Positions 34,414 through 43,027 of a stretch of DNA of 64,000 bases are shown in pieces. The DNA comes from Rhizobium sophorae (lineage in GTDB: Bacteria > Pseudomonadota > Alphaproteobacteria > Rhizobiales > Rhizobiaceae). The stretch's first letter is position 1, and each line of letters opens with the position of its first letter. Made by a program: the position numbers and the translations under genes. The stretch is from positions 124,001 through 188,000 of the forward strand of contig NZ_JABFCN010000045.1 of assembly GCF_013087515.1 (NCBI RefSeq). The letters are read 5' to 3'. The notes below the pieces were generated by a model. That model worked only from the letters and a program-made list of their open reading frames with translations, made no database searches and was not told where the DNA came from.

Positions 34414-34489
34414 AGCGCGACGCCTTAGGTCCTTGCTTGATGCATGCCGTGGCCCCAAAACCGCTGCACACTTTTGGGCGACATGCATA
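34412..34489 (+). repeat. AAAACCGCTGCACACTTTT-GACATGC intergenic repeat, copy A
   Basis: Begins at the stop codon of the preceding gene (TAAAGCGCG...) and ends in CGACATGCATAG. The core AAAACCGCTGCACACTTTT is shared exactly with 60053-60070 and nearly with 54763-54836. Confidence 0.75.
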
Positions 34490-34602
34490 GATGAACAACA
34501 CGATTGATCGCGGGCGGCGGAAAGCCTAATGACTGCCGGGATTACAGCGCCGCGCGTCTTTTCAGACGCGCAAGGGGCGCAGTCGCAAGTACCGGGCAGA
34601 AC

Positions 34603-35577
34603 ATGGCACGCACGATCGATATCACGGCAGACAGGCAGGCAGCGCTCGAGGCGGCCTCAGCCGCTCTAGCCGACGGCTTTGCCATCGCCATCCCGACGGA
34701 GACTGTCTACGGCCTTGCAGCCGACGCTACCAATCCTTTGGCCATCGCCCGCATCTACGAGACAAAGGGACGGCCGCGCTTCAACCCGCTGATCTGCCAT
34801 ATGGCCGATCTCGCGATGGCGGAAGAACATGCCGAATTCGACCCGGTCTCACGGGCGCTCGCTGCAGCCTTCTGGCCGGGTCCGCTGACCCTCGTGCTGC
34901 CGCTGAAGCGGGAAAGTCCGATCCATTCGCTGGCGACCGCCGGGCTCGACAGCGTCGGCATCCGCGTGCCGAAGGGGTTTGCAGGCGCTTTGATCGGCGC
35001 CTTCGGACGGCCGCTCGCAGCCCCCAGCGCCAATACCTCAGGCGGGGTCAGCGCCACGAGTGCCGCCCATGTCGAAGCCGATCTCGGGGCGAAAATCCCG
35101 TTGATCCTCGATGCGGGCCCAAGCGCTGTCGGTGTCGAATCGACGATCGTCAAGGCAGAGGGCGGCCAACTCAGGCTGCTTCGGCCGGGTGGACTGGCGG
35201 CGCGCGAGATCGAACGCATTGCAGGCCAACCGCTGCTGCGTGCGAAGGCGGCATCGGCGGCCATCGAGGCGCCGGGCATGCTCGCCTCGCATTACGCGCC
35301 GGGTGCTTCCGTGCGCCTCAATGCAACGGCAGTCGAACCCGGCGAAGCGCTGATCGCCTTCGGCAGCGCTGCGGTCTCCGGCGCGGACTGTGCACGGATC
35401 GTCCTCGATCTCAGCCCGCGCGGCGACCTGGCGGAGGCAGCCGCCAATCTTTTCGACTATATCAAGCGGGCAGATGCCAGCGGCGCCCGGAGCATTGCCT
35501 TTTCGCCGATTCCCGAGGAGGGGCTGGGCGAGGCAATCAACGACCGCCTGCAGCGGGCAGCCGCGCCCCGCGACTGA
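34603..35577 (+). CDS. L-threonylcarbamoyladenylate synthase (Sua5 type)
   Basis: A 324-residue protein that makes threonylcarbamoyl-AMP for the t6A37 modification of ANN-decoding tRNAs. The YrdC domain carries PTETVYGLAADA (about 28-39), KGRPRFNPL (about 56-64) and PSANTSGGVS (about 142). A linker leads to the C-terminal Sua5 domain (SHYAPGA at about 228), so this is the long Sua5 form. The ATG at 34603 was preferred to the upstream in-frame start for domain fit. Confidence 0.93.
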   Translation: MARTIDITADRQAALEAASAALADGFAIAIPTETVYGLAADATNPLAIARIYETKGRPRFNPLICHMADLAMAEEHAEFDPVSRALAAAFWPGPLTLVLPLKRESPIHSLATAGLDSVGIRVPKGFAGALIGAFGRPLAAPSANTSGGVSATSAAHVEADLGAKIPLILDAGPSAVGVESTIVKAEGGQLRLLRPGGLAAREIERIAGQPLLRAKAASAAIEAPGMLASHYAPGASVRLNATAVEPGEALIAFGSAAVSGADCARIVLDLSPRGDLAEAAANLFDYIKRADASGARSIAFSPIPEEGLGEAINDRLQRAAAPRD

Positions 35578-35609
35578 AGGACCAGGAACAGGATGGAGAA
35601 TCGAGCCCG

Positions 35610-37040
35610 ATGAGCAGCATTTCCAGCGAGGATCTCGACCGCTTTATTGCGATCGTCGGCGACAAGTACGCGCTTCGCAGCGAGGCCGATCTTGCGCCGC
35701 ATCTGATCGAAAACCGCGGGCTCTATCACGGCTCTTCCCCTCTCCTCTTGAAACCCGGTTCGGTCGAAGAAGTCTCTGATATCATGAAGCTTGCGACCGA
35801 GACCGGAACGGCGATCGTGCCGCAGACCGGCAATACCGGCCTCGTCGGCGGCCAGACGCCGCGTCAGGGCAGGTCCGATATCATCCTGTCGCTAGAGCGC
35901 ATGAACAGGATCCGCGATGTCGATCCGGTGGCGAACGTGCTGGTGGCAGACGGCGGCGCCATCCTTGCCGAGGTGCAGAAGGCGGCCGAGGCGCATGGGC
36001 GGCTGTTTCCGCTGTCGCTCGGCTCGGAGGGCTCCTGCCGCATCGGTGGCAACCTTTCCACCAATGCCGGCGGCACGGCCGTGCTTGCCTATGGCAATAT
36101 ACGTCAGCTCTGCCTCGGCCTCGAAGTGGTGCTGCCGACCGGCGAGATCTGGGACGGCTTACGCCGCCTGAAGAAGGACAATACCGGCTACGACCTGCGC
36201 GACCTCTTCATCGGCGCCGAGGGCACGCTCGGCATCATCACCGGCGCGGTGCTGAAGCTCTTTCCCCAGCCGCTCGGCCATCAGGTGGGCTTCGCAGGCC
36301 TGAATTCGGTGACGGACGCGCTTGGCCTCTTCAATCTCGCCTCCAGCCTCTGCGGCGCCTCGCTCACCGGTTTCGAGCTGATGCCGCGTTTCGGCGTCGA
36401 GATCACCACGCGCCATATCGACGGCGTGCGCGATCCGCTGGAAACGGCCTATCCCTGGTACGTGCTGATCGATATTTCGACGTCGGATTCGGCCGAGACG
36501 GCGGAGCGGATGATGAATGGCGTGCTCGAACAGGGTTTTGAGGCCGGGCTGGTGCTGGATGCTGCAATCGCCTCATCCGTGGCGCAGCAGAAGGCGCTCT
36601 GGCACATGCGCGAGAGCATGTCGGATGCGCAGAAGCCGGAAGGCGGGTCGATCAAGCACGATGTTTCCGTACCCGTGTCGAAGATCCCGCATTTCATGGC
36701 CGAGGCCGAAGAAGCGGTGATGGCGGCCATGCCTGGCGCCCGCATCTGCGCCTTCGGCCATATGGGCGACGGCAATATCCATTACAATATTTCTCAGCCG
36801 GTCGGTGCCGACAAGGACGCCTTCATCGCCCGCTGGCATGAGATGAACCATATCGTGCATGGACTGGTGCTTGCCCATGGCGGCTCGATCTCGGCCGAGC
36901 ACGGCATCGGCCAGCTGAAGCGCGACGAACTGGCGGCGATCCGCCCGGCGATCGAAATCGAGCTGATGCGCCGCATCAAGCGCGCCTTCGACCCCGCCAA
37001 TATCATGAACCCGGAAAAGGTTGTCAGCCTCGATCCGTGA
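35610..37040 (+). CDS. FAD-binding D-2-hydroxyacid dehydrogenase (GlcD/D2HGDH-like)
   Basis: A 476-residue flavoprotein of the vanillyl-alcohol-oxidase fold. The FAD PCMH domain has PQTGNTGLVGGQTP (about 70-83) and SEGSCRIGGNLSTNAGGTAVLAYG (about 139). The C-terminal FAD-oxidase domain has FGHMGDGNIHYNIS (about 384-397) and SAEHGIGQLKRDEL (about 430). Such proteins oxidise D-2-hydroxyglutarate, D-lactate or glycolate; substrate not determinable. It starts 32 bases after the Sua5-type gene. Confidence 0.9.
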   Translation: MSSISSEDLDRFIAIVGDKYALRSEADLAPHLIENRGLYHGSSPLLLKPGSVEEVSDIMKLATETGTAIVPQTGNTGLVGGQTPRQGRSDIILSLERMNRIRDVDPVANVLVADGGAILAEVQKAAEAHGRLFPLSLGSEGSCRIGGNLSTNAGGTAVLAYGNIRQLCLGLEVVLPTGEIWDGLRRLKKDNTGYDLRDLFIGAEGTLGIITGAVLKLFPQPLGHQVGFAGLNSVTDALGLFNLASSLCGASLTGFELMPRFGVEITTRHIDGVRDPLETAYPWYVLIDISTSDSAETAERMMNGVLEQGFEAGLVLDAAIASSVAQQKALWHMRESMSDAQKPEGGSIKHDVSVPVSKIPHFMAEAEEAVMAAMPGARICAFGHMGDGNIHYNISQPVGADKDAFIARWHEMNHIVHGLVLAHGGSISAEHGIGQLKRDELAAIRPAIEIELMRRIKRAFDPANIMNPEKVVSLDP

Positions 37041-37058
37041 GACGGCACGCCATCAGGC

Positions 37059-40000
37059 CTACTGCGTACCGCCGCCGGTCAGGAGCATCAGCGCCGGCGA
37101 CTGCTGGGTGGCGTTCTGGACGTCGTACATCGCGGTGAACCGGCGCAGCAGCTTGTCGACCTTCTTCGGATCCTGGAGATCCTCGAGCTTGACGAAGCGG
37201 TTGATGAGATCTGCCTGCTTGGCGACATCCATGCCGGAGATCTGCGACGGCAGGCTGTAGGCTGTGGTGATGACCTGGTAAAGCGCCCTGTCGCCGAGGA
37301 TCCCATAGATCGAGGTGATGCTCGAGGCCTTGCGGCTGAAATAGAGCGCCAGACGGACGCCGTCGTTGCTTTCGCCCTCCTGGGCTTCCATCGTCTGCTG
37401 AACATAGAGCTCCTGCGTATGCTCCTCGGCCGCCTTGTTCTGGATGGTGCCGATCTTGGCGCGGGTCAGGTTGCCATCCTTGTCGAAATTGAAGGCGGCG
37501 ACGATATCCTTGAATCGCGCATCGGCGGTGGCGTTGAGATAGCTCTTCTTGTCGTCGGGATCGGATGTGAAGATCTTCTTCAGCGTCGCCTTGTCGTAAT
37601 CCTTGGGGTCAAGGTTGTTCGCCTTCAGCACCAGGTCGGTCAGCCGGCTGTCGTCCAGGAAGTCGTCGAGCGACTTTACCTTGGCCATGCCCTTGGCGAA
37701 ATAATCGACTTCGGCCGTCGCATCCTTCGCTGCCTTGTCCTTTACCGGACCGTCCTTCATCAGCATGGTCATATGCGATCTATAGTCGGTGGCGTATTTG
37801 GCCATTGTCGCGTCGGGCAGCGCCTGGAAGGGTGATGCCGCCTTGCCGTCGGGGCCGAAGTTGAAGGCGCGGGCAAGGTTGGTGATGCGTTCATCCTTGA
37901 GCGAAGCGACATAGCCGTTCGGATCATAGGCATCGCTGGTCAGGATCTTGCGCATCATCGAACGCGATACGTCCTGGTCGGTCAGGCCGAAAGCCTGCAG
38001 CGCCACATGGAAGAGATCCGGTAAATTGTCGTTGCTCTTGGTGAAATCCGCTGACGAGTTGCTGCGCAGGAAGTCATTGACGCTGTCGACGTCGGAGAAA
38101 TTCAGCAGGCTGCTGCTGTCGGCCATAAGCTTCTGGTAGTTGGATGCGACCTCGTCGATCGCCTCGTCGCGCTCGTCGTCATAACGCGCCGCGTAATTGT
38201 CGTTGGTGGTCTGCGCCTGGTCGGCCGTCTGGACCGAGCTGACGACAGGAAGCGATCCATCGGCGGCGAAGTTGAAGTCGGCGTTGAGATCGGCGTGACC
38301 TGCTGCTGCGGCCGCCGTCGCATCGGTCAGGATGCTCTTCAGATCGGCGTCCGAGATATCGAACGGCAGATTGTAAGTGCTCTTCAGGAAATTGGTGATG
38401 CCGTCATCGGCAATAAGATCATCGACATTGGCGATTGCCCTCATCCGCGCGGAATAGTCGTTGGTCCGCGCTGTGGCACTAATTTTCGTATTGCTGATCT
38501 GGGCGGCCGTCTGCGCCTGCATACCATCTTCAAGCGTGCCGTCCGCCTTGAAGTTGAAGGCAGCAGCAACGTCGGCATAAGTGCCGGTGCCGCTCTGGTC
38601 GGTCAGGATATTCCTGAGATCGAGATCGCTGACCGTCGACGGGATGCCGAAGGCGTTGCGGACGAAATTGTTGAGTTTCTGGTCCGCCAGCAACTGATCG
38701 ACGTCCGAGATGCCGGCGATGGTCGCCTGATAGTAGACGGCCGCCTCATTGGCCTTGCTGGTGGTGCTCGCGCTCTGCGAGGCACTTTGCGAGGCGTAAA
38801 GGGTGGCGACAGAACCGTCCGCCTTGAAATTGAAAAGATCGTGGACGTCGCTATAGCCCTGGGCGCTGGCAGCCGCGGGATCGACCAGGAAGGTCCTCAA
38901 CGTCGCATCAGAGACACTGTCTGCGATCTGCATGCTGTTTCTGATGTAGCTGACGGCAACGGCATCCGACATGATGTTATCGACATTGGTGACATTGCCG
39001 ATCATGCCGTTGAAATGCGCGGCGTTCGCCGCCGACTTGTCAGTGGTCGACTTGCGCTGTGCTTCCGTCTGAATCACCGAACCGTTGATCGAGCCGTCCG
39101 CCTGGAAATTGAAGTCGGCATTAAGGTCGGCATGGCCCTGAGCCGCGGCATAGGCCGAATCCGTCAGGATGTTCTTGAGGTCGGCATTGCTGAAATTCGT
39201 GCCGAGACCATAGGCATCCTTGATGTAGCGCGCCAGCACATTGTCGGCGAGCAGGTCGTCGACATTGGTGATACTGCTCGATTGCGAGGTCAAGGTATAA
39301 TAGTTGCCGGTGTTCGACGCTGCCGACTGCAGATTGTTCGCCTGGGCGATGGACTGGGCGCGCGCCGTGTTCGACGTCGAACCGTCCGCCTTGAAATTGA
39401 AAGCATTGTAGACATTGGTGAAGCCCATCAGCTGGGCATAGCCGGGGTCGGTCAGCACCGTGCGCAGCGCTGCAGCGGTAAAGTCGGCGCCCATGCTGTA
39501 GGCTGTCTTGATATAAGAGGTCAGCCGGCTGTCGGCGATCAGGTCATCGACATTGGTGATCGTGCCGATCTTGGCGGTGTAATAGGCCTTGTTGTATTCG
39601 GCCGCCGTCTTGCCGACGTAATAGACGTCGGAGCCAACCGAATTGTCGATGATGACCGATTGGGAATTCAGCGTGTAGGACTCGATGACCGAGGCCTTCT
39701 GCGCGGCGGTCTGGGCCGTGCCGGTGACGGTACCGTCGGCGTTGAAGCTGAACTGGGCGGCAAGCGCCTTATACTTGTCGCCGCCCTGCGTATTGACGAA
39801 GCTCGTGGGGTCGCTGAGATCGCTGGTCAGCACCTGCCGCAGAAAGTCCTTCGACGCATAGGTGGGATCGATCTTGAAGGTCTTCAGCACATAGGTGCGC
39901 AACCGGGTGTTGTTGACCAAGTCGTCGACGCTCTGCACGCTGTCGATATTGTTGCTGTAATAAGTGCTTTCGGCGCTCGCGGCCTTTTCGGCATCGGCGA

Positions 40001-40388
40001 ATGATTGTTTGTAAAGGCCGATGAGCTCGTCCTCCTGCGCATCCGTCTGCACGTCCTTTTCCGGCGCATTGAAATTGAAGGCGGCGGCGAATTCGCGGTA
40101 GCGCGTATCGGAGAGCTTGTTGGCGTAGCTGTCGGGATCGGTGAGATCGCTTTCCAGCACCTTCTTCATGAAGGCCTTGGCGTAGGTCATGTCCTCGAGG
40201 CCATAGGCCTTCATCGCATAGCTGTAGAGCTTGTAGTCGCCGAGGAAGTCGTCGACGTTGGTGACCTTGTTGATATGGTCGGCGTAGTATTGGGCATCCT
40301 TCTTGACCGTCGTCTGCGACGCGACCTTGTTGAGGCTCGACGTCATGTCCCGCGACAGGATCGTGTAAGCGAGGGAAGCCGTGATCAT
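37059..40388 (-). CDS. Giant multi-repeat DUF1217 protein
   Basis: A 1109-residue protein built from about nine DUF1217-type units of roughly 75-115 residues. Each begins YYxxxI..V.NVDDLL.D.RL, has a middle A(Y/F)GL...LR.ILT(D/S)D, and ends AFNFKADG. The last unit is followed by a cap ending NATQQSPALMLLTGGGTQ. The N-terminus MITASLAYTILSRDMTSSLNKVA has no signal peptide. DUF1217 proteins are associated with flagella in alphaproteobacteria, and the few available examples I know are much shorter; this association is inferred. There are no cysteines to speak of, as in secreted filament-associated proteins. ATG 40388 was preferred to one further upstream. Confidence 0.85.
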   Translation of the reverse strand: MITASLAYTILSRDMTSSLNKVASQTTVKKDAQYYADHINKVTNVDDFLGDYKLYSYAMKAYGLEDMTYAKAFMKKVLESDLTDPDSYANKLSDTRYREFAAAFNFNAPEKDVQTDAQEDELIGLYKQSFADAEKAASAESTYYSNNIDSVQSVDDLVNNTRLRTYVLKTFKIDPTYASKDFLRQVLTSDLSDPTSFVNTQGGDKYKALAAQFSFNADGTVTGTAQTAAQKASVIESYTLNSQSVIIDNSVGSDVYYVGKTAAEYNKAYYTAKIGTITNVDDLIADSRLTSYIKTAYSMGADFTAAALRTVLTDPGYAQLMGFTNVYNAFNFKADGSTSNTARAQSIAQANNLQSAASNTGNYYTLTSQSSSITNVDDLLADNVLARYIKDAYGLGTNFSNADLKNILTDSAYAAAQGHADLNADFNFQADGSINGSVIQTEAQRKSTTDKSAANAAHFNGMIGNVTNVDNIMSDAVAVSYIRNSMQIADSVSDATLRTFLVDPAAASAQGYSDVHDLFNFKADGSVATLYASQSASQSASTTSKANEAAVYYQATIAGISDVDQLLADQKLNNFVRNAFGIPSTVSDLDLRNILTDQSGTGTYADVAAAFNFKADGTLEDGMQAQTAAQISNTKISATARTNDYSARMRAIANVDDLIADDGITNFLKSTYNLPFDISDADLKSILTDATAAAAAGHADLNADFNFAADGSLPVVSSVQTADQAQTTNDNYAARYDDERDEAIDEVASNYQKLMADSSSLLNFSDVDSVNDFLRSNSSADFTKSNDNLPDLFHVALQAFGLTDQDVSRSMMRKILTSDAYDPNGYVASLKDERITNLARAFNFGPDGKAASPFQALPDATMAKYATDYRSHMTMLMKDGPVKDKAAKDATAEVDYFAKGMAKVKSLDDFLDDSRLTDLVLKANNLDPKDYDKATLKKIFTSDPDDKKSYLNATADARFKDIVAAFNFDKDGNLTRAKIGTIQNKAAEEHTQELYVQQTMEAQEGESNDGVRLALYFSRKASSITSIYGILGDRALYQVITTAYSLPSQISGMDVAKQADLINRFVKLEDLQDPKKVDKLLRRFTAMYDVQNATQQSPALMLLTGGGTQ

Positions 40389-40688
40389 GGAAAGCGCCCT
40401 TTTCGGCAAAATCTCTAAAAGAACGACGAAATGCTGGTGAGCATATTTTGCCATGTAAAGCTTACCTGAGACTTACCTGCGGATGCATCATTCCAGGACA
40501 CCACATCGTTCACCTTCCGGAAACCCTGCCGGATTCGGTTTTGATAACCATCAGAGGAGGCAAAGTTTTCTTAACCGCAATTTTTAAGCTGTACGGAACG
40601 GCGGCTGCCTATTGTCGGCCATAGAGGACGAAAAGTCCCAAGGAGAAGACCGAAAATCGGCTCTCAGGTAAGACAAGGGTAGAATGAA
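40389..40688. other. Divergent promoter region of the DUF1217 and DUF6101 genes
   Basis: 300 bases without a gene. Near each end is one arm of an exact 11-base inverted repeat: CTTACCTGAGA (40461-40471) and TCTCAGGTAAG (40662-40672). The left arm is followed by a second CTTACCTG (40472-40479) as a direct repeat. A CtrA-like TTAACC half-site occurs near 40573, but the second half is missing. Confidence 0.5.
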
Positions 40689-41255
40689 ATGAACAATCCC
40701 GTTATGAAGCCCGCCTGGGCTGGCACGACGTTACGCCTCGATCCGTCCCGCTTTCCCCAGCAGGTCAGCTACGCCATCCATGATTGTTCGGATGACGTCA
40801 ATATCACCATAGACGAACGTGGCGCGGTCCTGCGCAAGGTCCTCCCCTCCAGCGGCCTGCCGCTCTCGATTGCGCTGCCGAAGCGCGTCTTCAAGGGTGT
40901 CGCCGCCCGCGCCATCGACCACGGCGACGGCGAAGTCACCGTCACTCTCGAGCTTCACCACACCGATCCGGAGCTCTGCATTCCGCTGCTCGTCGCCCAT
41001 GATCTCAGCGACATTGCCGCCGACTGGCGCAGCTGGTCGGAAGCCTTCCGCATTCCGATGCTGATGGTCGAGGCCGACGGCGTCGCCCGGCCGCTCGAAG
41101 ACCATATTGGTGCCCTGCGCACCAGCGATCTCAAGCCGCGCCGCCGTCATTCCTACTTCGCCAATCGCCGTCCGCGCTTCCTCGTGCGCCGCACCACCGG
41201 CCGGCTGGGCGTCGCCATGAAGATCGAAGGTAAGGAAATCATCGCCCGCAACTGA
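40689..41255 (+). CDS. DUF6101 family protein
   Basis: A 188-residue rhizobial protein with the pattern WAGTTLRLDPSRFPQQVSY...DERGAVLRKVLPSSGLPLSIALPKRVFKGVAARA. The beta-rich middle part and the basic tail (RPRFLVRRTTGRLGVAMKIEGKEIIARN) are typical of the family as I remember it. No signal peptide or membrane segment. Function unknown. A terminator lies 30 bases after the stop. Confidence 0.78.
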   Translation: MNNPVMKPAWAGTTLRLDPSRFPQQVSYAIHDCSDDVNITIDERGAVLRKVLPSSGLPLSIALPKRVFKGVAARAIDHGDGEVTVTLELHHTDPELCIPLLVAHDLSDIAADWRSWSEAFRIPMLMVEADGVARPLEDHIGALRTSDLKPRRRHSYFANRRPRFLVRRTTGRLGVAMKIEGKEIIARN

Positions 41256-41285
41256 CCGAAATCGCGACACCGGACACATCATTGC

Positions 41286-41326
41286 CGGGCATTCTGCGCA
41301 CTCATCTGTCGCGGAATGCCCGTTTT
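41286..41326 (+). terminator. Terminator of the DUF6101 gene
   Basis: CGGGCATTC pairs exactly with GAATGCCCG, extended inward by TGCG/CGCG (one G-T pair) for a 13-bp stem, followed by TTTT. It ends the DUF6101 transcription unit. Confidence 0.85.
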
Positions 41327-41391
41327 GCGACGCTGTAGCGCTCGATCGCTGAAGGCGAATGTGTATGCTTGCCTCGGAAACCCTGACTTTG

Positions 41392-41871
41392 CTACAGCGG
41401 CGGCAAGCGCCGTTTGACCGAAGTTCCTTTGATGACGGCCGTGCTGGTGACAGCGTGCTCGGAAAGGACTTCAAGCACATCGTCCATTTGCTCGATCGAA
41501 TGCACAACCAAGCGGGCAAGGAACGGATCGTCGCCGGTGATCTTGTCGCATTCGACAAATTCCGGCCGTTCCTGAATGAGCTTTTCGACCAGATGCAGCT
41601 TACCAGGCAGCGGCCTGATCCTGACCATCGCCCGTATCTGGTAGCCGATGGCGCGTGTGTCCACATCCACGGTGAACCCCCGAATGACACCCGCACTTCC
41701 CAGCCTGCGAACACGTTCTGATACACTCGGCGCGGACATGCCGACGAGGCGGGCTAGCTCGCTCATGGACAATCGCGCATCGGAATCGAGCGCCGCAACA
41801 ATGCGCGCGTCCGCCTCGTCCAGCGTCGACTTTCCAGATTGAAGGTTTTTAGGTGTTTTTGCTTTCAACAT
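41392..41871 (-). CDS. Lrp/AsnC-family transcriptional regulator
   Basis: A 159-residue regulator. The N-terminal helix-turn-helix is DEADARIVAALDSDARLSMSELARLVGMSAPSVSERVRRL (about 18-57). The C-terminal RAM effector domain includes GYQIRAMVRIRPLP and VECDKITGDDPFLARLVV. Divergent from a DMT-family exporter with 85 bases between, so it probably controls it in response to an amino acid (inference). ATG 41871 begins MLKAKTPKN; longer starts are less likely. Confidence 0.9.
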   Translation of the reverse strand: MLKAKTPKNLQSGKSTLDEADARIVAALDSDARLSMSELARLVGMSAPSVSERVRRLGSAGVIRGFTVDVDTRAIGYQIRAMVRIRPLPGKLHLVEKLIQERPEFVECDKITGDDPFLARLVVHSIEQMDDVLEVLSEHAVTSTAVIKGTSVKRRLPPL

Positions 41872-41956
41872 CGCGAGAAATCTAGCCGAATAGCCCTTGC
41901 CTTTCCATATAAAATGGTCGGATCGCATTGCATGATTGCTCCAACAGGAGACAAAC

Positions 41957-42904
41957 ATGCTGCTTGGGATCATCGCCGGCCTTACGACATGCGCGTTGTG
42001 GGGGCTGACTTTCGTTGCGCCGCGCGCCGTAGCACCGTTCACGGCGTGGGATTTGACCATTGCCCGCTATGGCATCTTCGGCTTGGTCTGTCTGCTCATG
42101 ATGTTCGATCGCCGGTTCCGGCCGATGGGGATGACACCCTCACGGTTCTTGATCGGCCTGCTTCTTGGTGGTGCAGGATATGTCGGATATTTTGTCAGCG
42201 CTGCCTTTGCCGTGCAGCTTGCGGGTGCCGCCATCCCTCCGGTCATCATCGGCACCATGCCAGTGTTTCTAGCCATCATCGGCAATATTCAAGACCGTTC
42301 CGCGCCATGGCACGCTCTCGCCTTTCCACTGGCAATGATCGCGACCGGAGTGGTGATCGTCAATGTCGCGACGATCCGGGCGGCAGACCTTTCCACCACG
42401 GCGGGGATCATTCTCGGCATTCTCGCCAGCTCAGTCGCGCTGGCGATCTGGATTGTCTATGGACTGGCAAATGCGGCCGTGATGCGGTCAGCCGACGCCC
42501 CAGACGGATTGCAATGGACAGGACTGCAAGGCATCGGAGCGGCAATCGGCAGCCTTCTCCTGCTGCCACTTGCTTCTTTGGATCTGGCGGATACGGCATC
42601 CGTTCCCGAAGTCTCGCGTTTCATCGGATGGGCGTTGGTGATGGGGCTCGCCGGCTCGTGGTTCGCGACCTGGTGCTGGGTGGTCGCTTCCCGTCGCCTG
42701 CCGCTGGCTCTCTCCGCCCTGCTCATTGTTGCCGAAACAATGTTCGGCCTCGCCTATGGCTTCATGTTCGAGGGGCGGTTGCCATCTCCTGCCGAGGCGA
42801 TCGGCGCGGCATTGCAGCTCGCCGGCGTCTGCGCTGCCGTCGCGGCTTTCAGCAAGCCGCGCCCTCTATCCGAGCTTTCGCAAGACTCCGTCGCGAAAAT
42901 TTGA
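41957..42904 (+). CDS. EamA/DMT-family exporter
   Basis: A 315-residue inner-membrane protein with ten predicted hydrophobic segments arranged as two EamA halves. The first starts LLGIIAGLTTCALWGLTFVAPRA and the second follows STTAGIILGILASSVALAIWIVYGLANAAV. Probable exporter of an amino acid or metabolite, judged by the divergent Lrp regulator. AGGAG precedes the ATG. Confidence 0.88.
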   Translation: MLLGIIAGLTTCALWGLTFVAPRAVAPFTAWDLTIARYGIFGLVCLLMMFDRRFRPMGMTPSRFLIGLLLGGAGYVGYFVSAAFAVQLAGAAIPPVIIGTMPVFLAIIGNIQDRSAPWHALAFPLAMIATGVVIVNVATIRAADLSTTAGIILGILASSVALAIWIVYGLANAAVMRSADAPDGLQWTGLQGIGAAIGSLLLLPLASLDLADTASVPEVSRFIGWALVMGLAGSWFATWCWVVASRRLPLALSALLIVAETMFGLAYGFMFEGRLPSPAEAIGAALQLAGVCAAVAAFSKPRPLSELSQDSVAKI

Positions 42905-43027
42905 GCTTTTTTGCGAGGGAGCTTTGCGACAGAAAATTCCCAAAAAGCGCGGCGTTGTAGGAAGAATTCGATATTCCAGTCTACGGCGAATCCAGGGCTG
43001 GCGCCCGCGCCGGGATTATCGTCCCGA

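Noticed and set aside
38295..40004. 569-residue + strand frame opposite the DUF1217 gene
   Set aside because: Its apparent repeats (for example RLEIE at intervals) are the mirror of the DUF1217 repeats on the other strand.
40570..40590. Possible CtrA site TTAA-N-TTAA upstream of the DUF1217 gene
   Set aside because: Spacing between the TTAA halves is 9, not 7, and the rest of the consensus does not match.
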